Assembly: GCA_013398955.1 (NCBI GenBank)
Contig: VWPU01018708.1
Location: 31,274 to 95,273, forward strand
Source of the DNA: Callaeas wilsoni
Lineage: Eukaryota; Chordata; Aves; Passeriformes; Callaeidae
Direction of reading: 5' to 3'
Length of the DNA: 64,000 nt
Shown: piece by piece, positions 57,301 through 64,000 of the stretch
Numbering within the stretch: position 1 is the first letter of the stretch
Layout of the letters: each line of letters opens with the position of its first letter
Position numbers and translations under genes: made by a program
The notes under the pieces: model-generated
Told to the model about the DNA's origin: nothing
The model's input: only the letters and a program-made list of their open reading frames with translations
The model's database searches: none

Positions 57301-60300
57301 TTTATTCTATTAAAATGGCCAAAAGAGAATGATAATATATAAAAAACTTGCTTTGAAAAACTGAGGCAGAATTCATTGACATTGCCACACACTGATCAGT
57401 TGAGAAAAAAGAATTCTGTATTCTTGATTGCCTAAAAAAAGCTGCTTTCACATTCATCACAGATGGTGTTTGTTGGGGGTTATCACCCTCCCTCTTTGTG
57501 ACCAGAGCAGGAAACATCATGAGGTGCAGACAGATTACCTTCCCCTACACAAACAAAGAATGTGATCTATTAATACTTATGTAAAACAAAATAAAAATAG
57601 ATTACTGGTCCCAAGAGAAGGAAGACTTAAAAAGTCCTATGGACTGGTTTCAAAACGGCATTTCTCCCTTAATACTCAAAGTCCACATACTACTCTTACA
57701 TATCAAGAACAGTCAACCCAGATCTTCTCTGGACACCCTCAAACCTGGAGATTAGGGATGTAAAACCAGGTGCCTAAAACCTCAAAATTTCTTAACCTGA
57801 GGAATTAAAATTCCTTCAAGATCAACGTTGGAGTCAAAACTCAGATTGTATAGATGCTCACTTTAGTTTTTCTGGCCTAGAGTAACTGCTATGTGGAAAA
57901 ATGAACTTACTGAGCACAATTCCATTTGCAGTACCGCCTGCTTCCTCCAGACCAACCAGTGCACTCTTCCTGTCCAATTGAGTAATAGTTACATTACAGA
58001 ATCTGGTGATACAAGATCATTCACCAAAATAAGGAAACAAGCACAGTGTAATTTCTCAGCTAGCAGGCTTATTTCTCACATTCTGACAGTTTGACAAAAA
58101 ATAAATTGCACCTTTTCCCTGCACAGTAAAAAGGCCAATACTTATTTTCAGCAATATCATTTCAAAGGGTGTCAACAAATGGCAAGCCACAGAAGAAACC
58201 AATAATCCCCTTCCAAAAAACACCTGGTGGTTACTGGAGACATGAGCAATGCAGGCCAGAGTTATATGACCATTGTAATCTGACTCAAATCCATACTGCC
58301 ACTGAAAGAAATGGCACCGGCCCTTCCCACTCTTTGTCTCTTCACTACTACTACAGTGACCTTTTCGCTGGCACAATCTACCACAGAGCTAATCCCACCA
58401 AAACTGGTAATTAATCTCTTTTGGACAGATTGATGAGCCAAAGTGGCTCACCACAGGGCTGTGTGCTATCATAAAAGGGTGGAACCAACCCTTTCATCAA
58501 CAGTGCAGGATTAAACCCATGAGGACATACGTCAGTGTGCTTCAGTGACGTACTTCGTAAATCATAGGGCTAGATCATATAACACAAATTATAGAGGGAG
58601 TTGCTGAATTGTAGGCACTTTTGGGGTAAAAAATGGTTTTTGTGGAAGATAACAGGTGAGCAGCCTAAGGGTGTGGCCCTGGGGGGTTTCTCCAATTTAA
58701 CTGTGAGTACCACAGAACTCCCATCTGAACATACAGCTTCTGGAAACAAGCTACAGACTTTTTACAGATTAATCACCCTCAATTTAATGGGCTGGGTGAA
58801 CAGCAGTGCTCCAAGTGGCACACGCTGCTCTAGAGCTGAAGCCGCTCTTTAGAGGGTATGTTGGGTTGCGCTGGGTTTGCATGGCCAGGTTTTGGTATCG
58901 GGGGGCTGCAAGGGTGGCTGCTGTGAGAGGCTGCTGGAAGCTTCCCCCACGTCTTTCCGGGCCAGTGCCAGAGGGCTCCAACACGGACCTGCCGCTGGCC
59001 AAGGTAGCGCCTCTGGGATAACGTATTTAACAGGAGGAAAACGTTATTGCTCGCAAGCAACTGAAGCCAGAGAGGAACCAGAGTATGTGAGAGAAACAAC
59101 TCAGCAGATTGCTAAGTCAGGGCAGAAGAAGGGGGAGGATGCGCTCCAGGCACCAGAGCAGAGATTCCCCTGCAGCCCGTGGTGAGGACCACTGAGAGGA
59201 AGGCTGTCCACCTACAGCCCATGAAGGACCATGGCAGAGAAAATATGAGTGTGAAGAGGAAAAAGCAGCAGGGATAACATTTGATGAACTAACCAAATCT
59301 CCATTCCCCATCTCTGTGTTCCTGGGAGATAGGAGGTAGAGAAAATGGGAGTGAAACTGAGCCCAGAAAGAAGGGAGGGGTAGGATTAAGTTGCTTTAAG
59401 AATTTAGTTTATTTTTTGTTACCCTATTCTGATTTGATTAGCAATAAATTATTTATTTTCCCCATGATGGTAATGGCTGAGTGACCTCTTCTTGTCCTTA
59501 TCTTGACCCACAAGTGTTTTGTTGTATTTTCTATTCCCTGTCTAACTGAGGGGAGTGATAGAGTGTCTTTGGTATGCTTCATGTTAAATATTTCATAAAT
59601 CAAATAGATTTTCATTCTAAGTGCTACACGATAAAAACAAACTTAAAGGGATGTTTTCATCAGGGAACTTATAAATATTTCTGTGCATTCCTTTTTAAAT
59701 ACTAAGCATGTCACCAAAATTAACAAATATAATACACAGATTTTGTCTGCCTGAATTTCATATATGAAACTCAAATCACTCAGATTAATTCTATTGACAA
59801 ACTTTTTCCACCAATCTCTGCTGGAAAAATCATACCAACATAAGCTGAAGCTGTAAGTATATTTTCAAAACCAAGTGAAGAGAACAGCAAAATTTGATAG
59901 ATAGTACAGAAAGATGTCTAAGCATTAAGTTTTTAAAACAAGTCCCCATTTCGATGAATTGCAGTGTTTGTCCTGGAAATTAAACTTTTTTTTGCCCCCG
60001 TCAGGTTTTAATTTTTTATTTGCTTGAAATTTGAGTGTGGGGGGGGGAAAAAAAACCACACCTCTTTCTTTCTCCAAAATCAATAGCACTATCTGCCGTG
60101 ATAGCAGCAGCTAACTTTGAAGGATGTTGAACACATCAATATTCCCACAAAATCTAAGAGATATACAAAACAAATTCTATTACTCTTATTTTAAAAGTGA
60201 AATCTGTTCTCTTCAAAAATGGTTAAAAAGAAGAAATACAAGGATTGGCAAGATTAGACTACCCATCTTTATAAAATCAGCTGTTGCACACCAGTGTTTT

Positions 60301-63300
60301 AGCTAGCATATCAAAGACAGACATACATACTCAAAAAGACAAACTAAAAGAAGTAAATTATTACCTAAAGTAAATCCTTATGCAGCAACTAACAGAATGT
60401 TTGCATTTCTTTTCAGGTATTGTGATCAGCTGCCACTCTGAACTAAAGCCAGGGTTAAAATGAAACTCCCCTAGGTGATGTGATGTTGGTAGCACAAGAT
60501 CCCATTCTCCTTAATATGGACAAGTCTGTGAGCACATATGAACACATTTTTTCAGAAGTAGGTAATGGTTACTTGTTGGAGTATGCAAGTTACATTCTTT
60601 GCCTGCTTTGTTGACACAATTAGATGCAAGCTAATTCTGGTGCCAAATGTTTAAGGGCAACCGACAAAATTTTAAGAGAGCCTTGGTGTGATTTTAGCAT
60701 TTAGCATCTCCCTCCACCATTTCTCCATCACCTTTTACTGCACCAAGTAACTTCTCTCTCTCAAGTGTTGATCTGTGAACAACACTGTGAACTCATCCCA
60801 TAGAAAAAGCATGTCTCAATGAAAGCACATCTTGATTTATTTGACAGCTTGAAAAAAAGGAACAATAAAGAAGAAACAGAACAGAACCAGAAAAAAATGA
60901 AGTGAGCTGAGGGAGGTCCTGGCATTTGTTATGTAGCATTCACGAATTTAGAACAGGTAGGCTGAATGCCAGGAGAAAGGAGGTCAGTAAGACCATGTGA
61001 CTGCTTAGTAATTAGACTTGCTCAATAGTGCAATTACACAAAAATATTAGTTCCCGATTGTTACATGACTGTTTAAAGAGAAAAGTTAATTAGAAAGCAC
61101 CTATGTATTAAAAGTTGCTATTTACCACATTTAACACACATTTGTTAATCTAAACTGTAACCGGTGAACCTGCAGAGTGACGCTACTCTAACAAGGAACT
61201 AAACCTCCTGGTTTCTTGTATTCTTTCACCATTTTTCCTCATGAAGTTTGTGTTCGTCACAGTTTGACAGAGAGAGTTTTGCCCAGGGCACTAGGACTAC
61301 AAACACTTGGTGTCAATCTACTCCAGTTAAGAAAGGACCACCACAAATTCACACCAGGAGGTTAAATTTGACTCATGTTCCTAATGCTGAAGGGCTTCTG
61401 CTCCTAGTCTCAAATAGAATGTTTTTGACTAATTCAACATCCTACTCAACAGGTATGTAAGCAAAGATTTTCCTCATGGTCATCAAGTGAGCAAGAACAT
61501 AAAACGTTTGATCATTAATTACAAGTGCCAAATGAGACTGGCAAACCAAAAAACTGCATCACAGATCTTCTGTATACTTCTTGTGAATGTATGTGTTTGC
61601 ACTGGTTAAAAACATCTCATTAAAACCACTGGAACCTAAAATGGATTAATACCAAACTAGTAACTGTCCATTTAAATAAAAATTTATTGAGAAGAACCAT
61701 AATAAACATAGAGCTTTAGCAGCCAGTTATTCTATAAAGTTATTGTACTTCTAAACTTGAAAAAACCCCGATGATCTCACAAAATCAGGCTATGCAGGCA
61801 GCCAAATTTCCTATTTAAATCCATGTGCAGCATGTGCCTTGAGGGTATTTGAGTACCAGGAGATTGCTTGAAGTGCTTTGGACAAGGGAGTTGTAATCTA
61901 CCCCAAACTCAGTCCCTCTAACCAGCAACTAAAACCAGGCATTCTTCTTCAAATACAAAATGCAGTAGGACTAGTTGCCTTCTAAAACACTGAAAACACT
62001 GTTAAAATAAACCAACCAGCAATATATCACACACAAATGTACTCAAGAACTCCATGAGCTAATGATCATATTACACAGTCATTGAAGAACCAGGGCAATA
62101 GCACTGAAGACATGAACTTCCTTCTGCTAGAATCAAAGTTCACATTTATCTATCGTTCACTAGCTCAGAGAATACAACCAAAAACTGTTCAGCATTTCAA
62201 CTGCAGGGCACATTAGAGACCTATGAAGTATTCTTAAGACATGTGATTTCCTTAACACTTAGACTTGTGCCAACTGTCCACATTCTTTTAAAACTTCAGA
62301 AGCTGTTCATGTTTCACCCCCAAAATTAAGACCTCTGAGCTTCTTCCTGAAGTAAAAACGTTATTCAAAAAACCTTATCCCTTCAAAACAAAAATTATTT
62401 TAAAGTCTCTTATGAAAGAAATATACATCATGAATCTCAGATAAGGGAAGTATCTAACAATTATTCATAAGTTATTTTTGTCAGTGAAAATGAAATAACC
62501 ATCAAGTTAAAGTTCACAAAAAGCATCTTTAGTATTTCTCTCTCTTGAAAACAAGAAGATTGTAAGAAAAACCTCTCAAAATCTGAAAAAAATATAGAAA
62601 CCCAAAAGCCCCAAAAGTAAGATACCTGGTTGGTAAAGTATTTAATAAGCTAGGATACAAATTATTAAATCTGAAAGGAATAATCCTTCAAGTGAACTCA
62701 ACTGAAACCTGAAGTATCTAAACTTTGTCATTCTTCTATGACGTAGTGTTAAGCTAAGTTTCATTGTGCTTGTTCCGTAATTAGGCAACTTCTCAGCGTT
62801 GTAGTCTGGGCAGGCTAAGTTCACGAGCATTTAAAGTTCCTGACATCGGAGGGAGAGATGATACACACACTCTACTGCATTACCAACCCTTTTAAAAGGG
62901 TAACCATTTTCAGATTCTTAGTGATGTTTTAACTAATCTCACATGACAAGCATGCACAGAAGTCCTATTAACCTCTGCCTTATGGCATACATTTAGCATG
63001 CAAGCGTCAGTCACAGCTCCACAGTAAAGTTCATTTTTATATTGGGTAGGAGAATTACAACTGGCTTGAAGGTGTAGGAACAAATCTGCACGCTCCAGAA
63101 AGGGACACTGCACACCAAGCCACATAGAGTTCAAGAAGCATTTAGACAACGCTCTCAGGCACACAGTTTCTTGGGGCTGTTCTGTGCAAGGCCAGGAGCT
63201 GGACTCCATGATGCTTGTGGGTCACTTCCAACTCAGGATATTTTGTGATACCCTTCCGTGTGGGAACGCTACTCTGAGAAAGTACTTCTGAGCTAAGCGA

Positions 63301-63916
63301 GAAGCTTCACAGTTTTTCCAGGACGGAGTCGCCCTAAGGTTCCCGGCCGCGCAGAGCTCCTGAGACGGTGCAAGCCCTCCGGGCTGCTCCCCACAGGGTT
63401 TTCCGCCCGGCAGCAGCCCCGCTCTGAGCTCCAGCGCTCGGGCACTGAGCTGCCGCCCTCGGGAGCGGGAACAAGCGCCCCCCTCCTCGGGAAGCCACGG
63501 TCCCCCGCCCCGCACTCTGCCACGGGCTTCCCGGTTCCTTCTTCCCCGTCCCCTCCCACGTGCGCCGCGGGAGCCGCAGGCCGGGCCGGCGCTGGGCTGG
63601 ATATGTAACACCGCCGGGCCCGCGGGGAGGGCGGGCGGCCGAGGGAAGCCGGCGCTGGCGGCGGCCCAATCGGGCGCGGAGGGGAGGGGATGGCGGGGAG
63701 GCAGCGTGACCGAATACATAACGCGGGGATTAGGGCCCCCGCGGCGCCCCGCACTCACCGCCACCTGTTGATGCCCACGTTGGAGGAGCCGGCGAACCAG
63801 GGGTCCAGGATGTAGACGCAGCGCACCGTGTCGGCGCCCTGGATGCATTCCCGCAGCGCCGGGTTGTCGTGGAGCCGCAGCCCCTTGCGGAACCAGTGTA
63901 CGGCGTTCACCCCCAT
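27198..63916 (-). CDS. CRY1: Cryptochrome 1 (CRY1a isoform), 13 coding exons, 620 aa
   Basis: Flavoprotein of the cryptochrome/photolyase family and core repressor of CLOCK:BMAL1 in the circadian loop, acting in the nucleus with PER proteins. Thirteen exons join at GT/AG sites to 1,863 nt (620 codons plus TAA). The start is the ATG at 63,916 ([20 protein letters not shown]). The photolyase-type alpha/beta domain spans about residues 3-170 and includes the Ser44/Ser45 loop. The FAD-binding helical domain spans about 212-490. Visible residues include the Trp triad W320, W374 and W397, N393 near flavin N5, C363/C412, C414, AMPK-site equivalents S71 and S280, and the C-terminal helix at about 472-493 that binds PER2/FBXL3. 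The tail, about 498-620, is Gly/Ser/Gln-rich and has basic residues near its end. Introns 6, 8 and 12 are only about 95-109 bp, while intron 1 is 22.6 kb. CRY2 and CRY4 are excluded by the tail and the N-terminus. No frameshift or missing key residue was seen. Confidence 0.97.
27399..27470 (-). CDS. CRY1: CRY1 coding exon 12 (residues 563-587)
   Basis: Encodes [20 protein letters not shown] through LQA, with Gly587 split. The acceptor is GAACAG|GT and the donor is GCAG|GTAATT. It is only 72 nt and is followed by a 97-bp intron. Confidence 0.95.
27471..28648 (-). other. CRY1: CRY1 intron 11 (retained at its 5' end in CRY1b)
   Basis: 1.18 kb. The first 77 bases form the CRY1b tail and stop. 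The remainder would be CRY1b 3' UTR if the intron is kept. The remainder is AT-rich, with no mobile element seen. Confidence 0.85.
28572..28648 (-). CDS. CRY1: CRY1b-specific tail: exon 11 read-through into intron 11
   Basis: If intron 11 is retained, codon 563 stays Gly (G|GT) and 24 new residues follow (IMAVPVCRG through KTSK) before a TAG at 28,574-28,572. The product would be 587 residues. That equals the length I recall for the CRY1b isoform described from songbird retina, but from memory only. The tail loses the basic CRY1a C-terminus and gains two cysteines. The reading frame and stop are seen directly; expression from this genome is inferred. Confidence 0.75.
28649..28741 (-). CDS. 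CRY1: CRY1 coding exon 11 (residues 532-563)
   Basis: Encodes [20 protein letters not shown] through GIQQQ, with Gly563 split G|GT. The acceptor is CTCCAG|GA and the donor is CAAG|GTATTA. By its position and sequence in the tail I equate it with the mammalian CRY1 exon whose skipping is linked to delayed sleep phase in people. Failure to use its donor gives the CRY1b isoform. Confidence 0.95.
28742..29749 (-). other. CRY1: CRY1 intron 10
   Basis: About 1.0 kb. The first bases extend the exon-10 frame by 7 codons to a TAG. The rest is AT-rich with no feature. Confidence 0.9.
29750..29851 (-). CDS. CRY1: CRY1 coding exon 10 (residues 498-532)
   Basis: Start of the disordered tail, [20 protein letters not shown] through ACGSTG. 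The acceptor is ATTTAG|GT. The donor is GGAG|GTCAGT. Without splicing, the frame runs only 7 codons further to a TAG at about 29,724. Confidence 0.95.
29852..30590 (-). other. CRY1: CRY1 intron 9
   Basis: 739 bases, AT-rich. Nothing recognisable. Confidence 0.9.
30591..30793 (-). CDS. CRY1: CRY1 coding exon 9 (residues 430-498)
   Basis: Encodes [20 protein letters not shown] through QLSRYRGL. The acceptor is AAAG|A and the donor is CTGG|GTATGA. It holds the amphipathic C-terminal helix of the photolyase-homology region (about residues 472-493), which PER2 and FBXL3 share in mammals. Confidence 0.96.
30903..31054 (-). CDS. CRY1: CRY1 coding exon 8 (residues 380-430)
   Basis: Encodes [20 protein letters not shown] through TDPNGDYI, with Arg430 split AG|A. 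The acceptor is CTTAAG|GTC and the donor is CAG|GTAACT. It contains N393 (flavin N5 side), W397 and W399 of the electron-transfer chain, and FHCYCP with C412 and C414, the disulfide and zinc-interface cysteines of mouse CRY1. Confidence 0.96.
31055..33458 (-). other. CRY1: CRY1 intron 7
   Basis: 2.4 kb. Holds a 21-base A run (31,696-31,716) and one isolated CACGTG (32,476-32,481). No exon or mobile element seen. Confidence 0.9.
31696..31716. repeat. Poly(A) run, 21 bases
   Basis: Uninterrupted A run in CRY1 intron 7 (poly-T on the transcribed strand). Confidence 0.95.
33459..33770 (-). CDS. CRY1: CRY1 coding exon 7 (residues 276-379)
   Basis: The largest coding exon, 104 whole codons. It encodes [20 protein letters not shown] through SWEEGMK. 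The acceptor is CTTCAG|GTA and the donor is AAG|GTATTG. It carries Ser280, the Trp-chain residues W320 and W374, the [20 protein letters not shown] flavin-pocket block, and Cys363. Confidence 0.97.
33866..34006 (-). CDS. CRY1: CRY1 coding exon 6 (residues 229-275)
   Basis: Encodes [20 protein letters not shown] through KLTDLYKK. The acceptor is TTTTAAG|GCT and the donor is AAG|GTAGGA. It contains the phosphate-binding stretch around Ser247 and the [13 protein letters not shown] flavin-contact motif. It is separated from exon 7 by a 95-bp intron. Confidence 0.96.
34007..34579 (-). other. CRY1: CRY1 intron 5
   Basis: 573 bases with short A and T runs. Nothing else seen. Confidence 0.9.
34580..34668 (-). 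CDS. CRY1: CRY1 coding exon 5 (residues 199-228)
   Basis: Encodes [20 protein letters not shown] through RLERHLERK. The acceptor is TTTCAG|GT and the donor is AAG|GTATGT. This is the start of the FAD-binding domain. Confidence 0.96.
34669..36020 (-). other. CRY1: CRY1 intron 4
   Basis: 1.35 kb of AT-rich sequence. Nothing recognisable. Confidence 0.9.
36021..36205 (-). CDS. CRY1: CRY1 coding exon 4 (residues 137-199)
   Basis: Encodes [20 protein letters not shown] through YGVPSLEEL, with Gly199 split G|GT. The acceptor is AATGTAG|A and the donor is CTGG|GTATGT. It is the linker between the photolyase-type domain and the helical domain. Confidence 0.96.
36206..37596 (-). other. CRY1: CRY1 intron 3
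   Basis: 1.4 kb of AT-rich sequence with no repeat or ORF of note. Confidence 0.9.
37597..37739 (-). CDS. CRY1: CRY1 coding exon 3 (residues 90-137)
   Basis: Encodes [20 protein letters not shown] through SHTLYDLD, with Lys137 split AA|A. The acceptor is TTGTAG|GAA and the donor is AA|GTAAGT. Confidence 0.96.
37740..41063 (-). other. CRY1: CRY1 intron 2
   Basis: 3.3-kb intron. It contains an A-rich tract (38,284-38,306) and an unexplained plus-strand coding-like stretch at about 39.2-40.2 kb, described separately. I see no other feature. Confidence 0.9.
39802..40213 (+). other. Unassigned plus-strand ORF with following AATAAA in CRY1 intron 2
   Basis: An ORF of 121 codons (39,802-40,167) is followed 41 bases later by AATAAA (40,208-40,213). 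A good acceptor-like TTTTCTTCTCAG ends at 39,851 inside the ORF. The predicted peptide is strongly basic (many Lys/Arg) and Gln-rich in the middle. Another plus-strand ORF of 107 codons lies just upstream (39,300-39,623) in a different frame. I do not recognise either. It could be a decayed retrocopy, a terminal exon of an antisense transcript, or chance. Confidence 0.3.
41064..41172 (-). CDS. CRY1: CRY1 coding exon 2 (residues 53-89)
   Basis: Encodes [20 protein letters not shown] through FPRLFK. The acceptor TTGCAG|A completes Arg53, and the donor is AAG|GTAAAT in phase 0. Ser71, equivalent to an AMPK site of mouse CRY1, is in this exon. Confidence 0.96.
42050..42582 (+). mobile_element. 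CR1 LINE fragment (3' end)
   Basis: Contains CR1-typical strings such as CCTGGTGAGGCCACATCTGG and GGCTACAAAGATGATGAGG, and the terminal ATTCTATGATTCTGT. 5'-truncated and diverged, in intron 1 of CRY1 and antisense to the gene. The 3' terminus is the subfamily ending in CCCAACC-ATTCTATGATTCTG, unlike the copy at 23.2 kb. Confidence 0.88.
44712..44784 (-). mobile_element. CR1 LINE 3'-terminal scrap
   Basis: About 70 bases of reverse-complement CR1 3' end (ATAGAATCACAAAATAG, GGGGTTGGAAGAAACTTT, TCTAGTCCAA). It is the same terminus type as the 42-kb copy. Confidence 0.8.
48120..49620 (+). mobile_element. CR1 LINE, two joined segments with internal deletion
   Basis: The left part (about 48,120-48,900) encodes decayed ORF2 sequence between the endonuclease and the reverse transcriptase ([36 protein letters not shown]). 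The right part (about 48,925-49,620) jumps to the C-terminal RT region ([15 protein letters not shown]-like) and the CR1 3' UTR. The RT catalytic core between them is absent. In-frame stops occur throughout, so it is inactive. Confidence 0.85.
51732..51945 (-). mobile_element. CR1 LINE 3'-end fragment
   Basis: Reverse-complement CR1 3' UTR: ATCCTGAGTTGGAAGGGACC, then GGACTC-type sequence and a short stretch matching the TTGGACAATGCTGTCAGGCA region. It lies about 380 bases left of the intron-1 RRE pair. A CACGTG at 51,828 belongs to the repeat. Confidence 0.85.
52157..52172 (+). promoter_or_regulatory. Weak CTCF-like motif
   Basis: ACATCAGGGGGCAAGA partly fits the CTCF core (AGGGGGC present, two or three flanking mismatches). 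It lies about 160 bases left of the RRE pair, in a locally GC-rich patch. Confidence 0.3.
52324..52334 (+). promoter_or_regulatory. RRE-like motif 1 (ROR/REV-ERB) in CRY1 intron 1
   Basis: AAAGTAGGTCG matches the RRE consensus (A/T)A(A/T)NT(A/G)GGTCA except for the last base. It pairs with the perfect motif 45 bp away on the other strand. Confidence 0.6.
52334..52347. promoter_or_regulatory. RFX X-box-like palindrome
   Basis: GTTGCTGCAGCAAC is a perfect 14-bp palindrome and differs by one base in the left half from the RFX consensus GTNRCC-N-RGYAAC. It overlaps the last base of RRE motif 1. Confidence 0.5.
52380..52390 (-). promoter_or_regulatory. RRE motif 2 (ROR/REV-ERB), perfect match
   Basis: The minus strand reads AAAGTAGGTCA, a full match to the RRE consensus. 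Mammalian Cry1 is known to need RREs in its first intron for delayed expression phase. This copy is in the same intron, about 11.5 kb from the start codon. Binding is inferred. Confidence 0.7.
55377..55395. repeat. Poly(A) run, 19 bases
   Basis: Uninterrupted A run in CRY1 intron 1. Confidence 0.95.
55752..55826. repeat. Tandem duplication, period 39 bp, 1.9 copies
   Basis: AGAAGAAATGCAT..GAACAGGAAGGGAAATG occurs at 55,752 and again at 55,791 with two mismatches. In CRY1 intron 1. Confidence 0.85.
57577..57584. promoter_or_regulatory. D-box-like TTATGTAA
   Basis: Perfect match to the DBP/E4BP4 D-box consensus in CRY1 intron 1. A single 8-mer in AT-rich DNA can occur by chance. Confidence 0.25.
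58528..58552. promoter_or_regulatory. Inverted pair of CRE-like half-sites
   Basis: TACGTCA (58,528-58,534) and TGACGTA (58,546-58,552) form a 7-bp inverted repeat with an 11-base spacer in CRY1 intron 1. CREB/ATF-type binding is possible but not shown. Confidence 0.3.
58859..59581 (+). mobile_element. Solitary ERVL-type LTR, partly deleted
   Basis: Resembles a common avian ERVL LTR family. It opens with TGTTGGGTTG, has CTCTGGGATAACGTATTTAA and CAGAGATTCCCCTGCAGCCC, then AATAAA at 59,443, and ends in GACCCACAAGTGTTTTGTTG and beyond. Only two units of the CAGCCC..GG minisatellite-like region remain, and the usual 3' terminus seems to be missing. No gag, pol or env sequence flanks it. It is antisense to CRY1 in intron 1. 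Family assignment is from memory of the consensus. Confidence 0.7.
63122..63251 (+). mobile_element. CR1 LINE 3'-end fragment at edge of CpG island
   Basis: CR1 3' UTR in plus orientation (TTTAGACAACGCTCTCAGGC, GGCCAGGAGCTGGACTCCAT, CACTTCCAACTCAGGATATT). It is the same subfamily type as the 51.7-kb copy and lies about 75 bases left of the CRY1 CpG island. Confidence 0.88.
63557..63562. promoter_or_regulatory. E-box CACGTG beside CRY1 exon 1
   Basis: Perfect canonical CLOCK:BMAL1-type hexamer, about 200 bases into intron 1 inside the CpG island (context CTCCCACGTGCGCC). Cry1 is a known E-box target in mammals. Use of this copy is inference. Confidence 0.5.
63759..63916 (-). CDS. CRY1: CRY1 coding exon 1 (residues 1-53)
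   Basis: Contains the initiator ATG (63,914-63,916 on the minus strand) and encodes [20 protein letters not shown] through GINRW. Arg53 is split (CG|A). The donor reads CG|GTGAGT at 63,758-63,757. The exon carries the N-terminal Rossmann strand and the serine loop (Ser44, Ser45). It lies wholly inside the CpG island. Confidence 0.96.
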
Positions 63917-64000
63917 GCCGGGCGCGGGCGCTCAGCGGGAACCGCCGCCGCCCGCGGGGCCGCTCATGGCCCGGCGCCGCCGGGCGAGCACGGACGGGCG
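63917..64000 (-). other. CRY1: CRY1 5' UTR (partial, runs off the window)
   Basis: Very GC-rich leader directly upstream of the CRY1 ATG. No TATA-like motif and no clear transcription start are visible, so the start is likely beyond the right edge. Confidence 0.75.
63932..63967 (-). other. Short upstream ORF in CRY1 leader
   Basis: ATG at 63,967-63,965 opens an 11-codon frame (MSGPAGGGGSR) that ends in TGA, 15 nt before the CRY1 ATG. The arrangement could allow reinitiation or leaky scanning. It matters only if the transcription start lies further upstream, which the window does not show. Confidence 0.55.

Larger units (their letters stand above)
41173..63758 (-). other. CRY1: CRY1 intron 1 (22.6 kb)
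   Basis: Bounded by the GTGAGT donor and TTGCAG acceptor. It holds most of the insertions in the gene: CR1 fragments near 42.05-42.58, 44.71, 48.12-49.62, 51.73 and 63.12 kb, an ERV LTR at 58.86-59.58 kb, and a 39-bp tandem duplication at 55.75 kb. The candidate clock element is at 52.32-52.39 kb. The rest is AT-rich, with no exon I can support on either strand. Confidence 0.9.
63325..64000. promoter_or_regulatory. CRY1: CpG island at CRY1 exon 1 and promoter-proximal intron 1
   Basis: Dense CpG and high GC contrast sharply with the AT-rich intron to the left. The island covers exon 1, the visible 5' UTR and the first 430 bases of intron 1. It holds a CACGTG E-box (63,557), a CCAAT box on the plus strand (63,666) and several G-rich GC-box-like runs. 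It is typical of a constitutively open clock-gene promoter. The long minus-strand ORFs at 63,222-63,848 are by-products of GC content. Confidence 0.85.

Noticed and set aside
63222..63848. 208-codon minus-strand ORF (and two overlapping ones) around exon 1
   Set aside because: It overlaps exon 1 in another frame and extends into GC-rich intron 1. Pro/Arg/Gly-rich composition is expected from CpG-island DNA, and no domain is visible.
1..64000. tRNA, rRNA, CRISPR or bacterial-type operons
   Set aside because: No A/B-box pair with a cloverleaf, no regularly spaced direct repeats and no prokaryotic gene layout were seen.

Overview
The window comes from a bird, most likely a songbird. It is dominated by one vertebrate gene on the minus strand, the circadian clock repressor cryptochrome 1 (CRY1). 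All 13 coding exons can be joined by canonical GT/AG sites into a 620-residue reading frame with no frame breaks. That is the length I recall for songbird CRY1a (chicken is one residue longer). The repeats fit a bird: several CR1 LINE fragments, one ERVL-type LTR, and no mammalian SINEs.

Layout, left to right. Positions 1 to about 24,500 are non-coding DNA beyond the 3' end of CRY1. I support no gene there, only a small CpG-rich island with a strong CTCF-like motif (about 21.5-21.7 kb), a CR1 element (23.24-24.02 kb), a hairpin-like inverted repeat (19.06-19.14 kb) and simple repeats. The CRY1 poly(A) signal is at about 24,560. A 3'-UTR exon follows (about 24,540-25,670), then coding exons 13 to 2 (27,198-41,172), a 22.6-kb first intron (41,173-63,758), and exon 1 inside a CpG island that runs off the right end. 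The transcription start lies at or beyond the right edge.

Regulation. Intron 1 carries a compact element at 52,324-52,390. It has two oppositely oriented ROR/REV-ERB (RRE) motifs flanking a palindrome that resembles an RFX X-box. Mammalian Cry1 is known to use intron-1 RREs for its delayed phase, so this is the best candidate clock enhancer in the window. A perfect CACGTG E-box lies beside exon 1, and a short upstream ORF precedes the start codon.

Isoforms. Reading on from exon 11 into intron 11 gives a 587-residue protein with a different tail. This matches the length I recall for avian CRY1b, a retinal isoform discussed for magnetoreception. I found no evidence of a new multi-gene system. 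The items most worth a second look are the intron-1 RRE/X-box element, the retained-intron isoform, the CTCF-like site 3' of the gene, and an unexplained plus-strand ORF with a nearby poly(A) signal inside intron 2.
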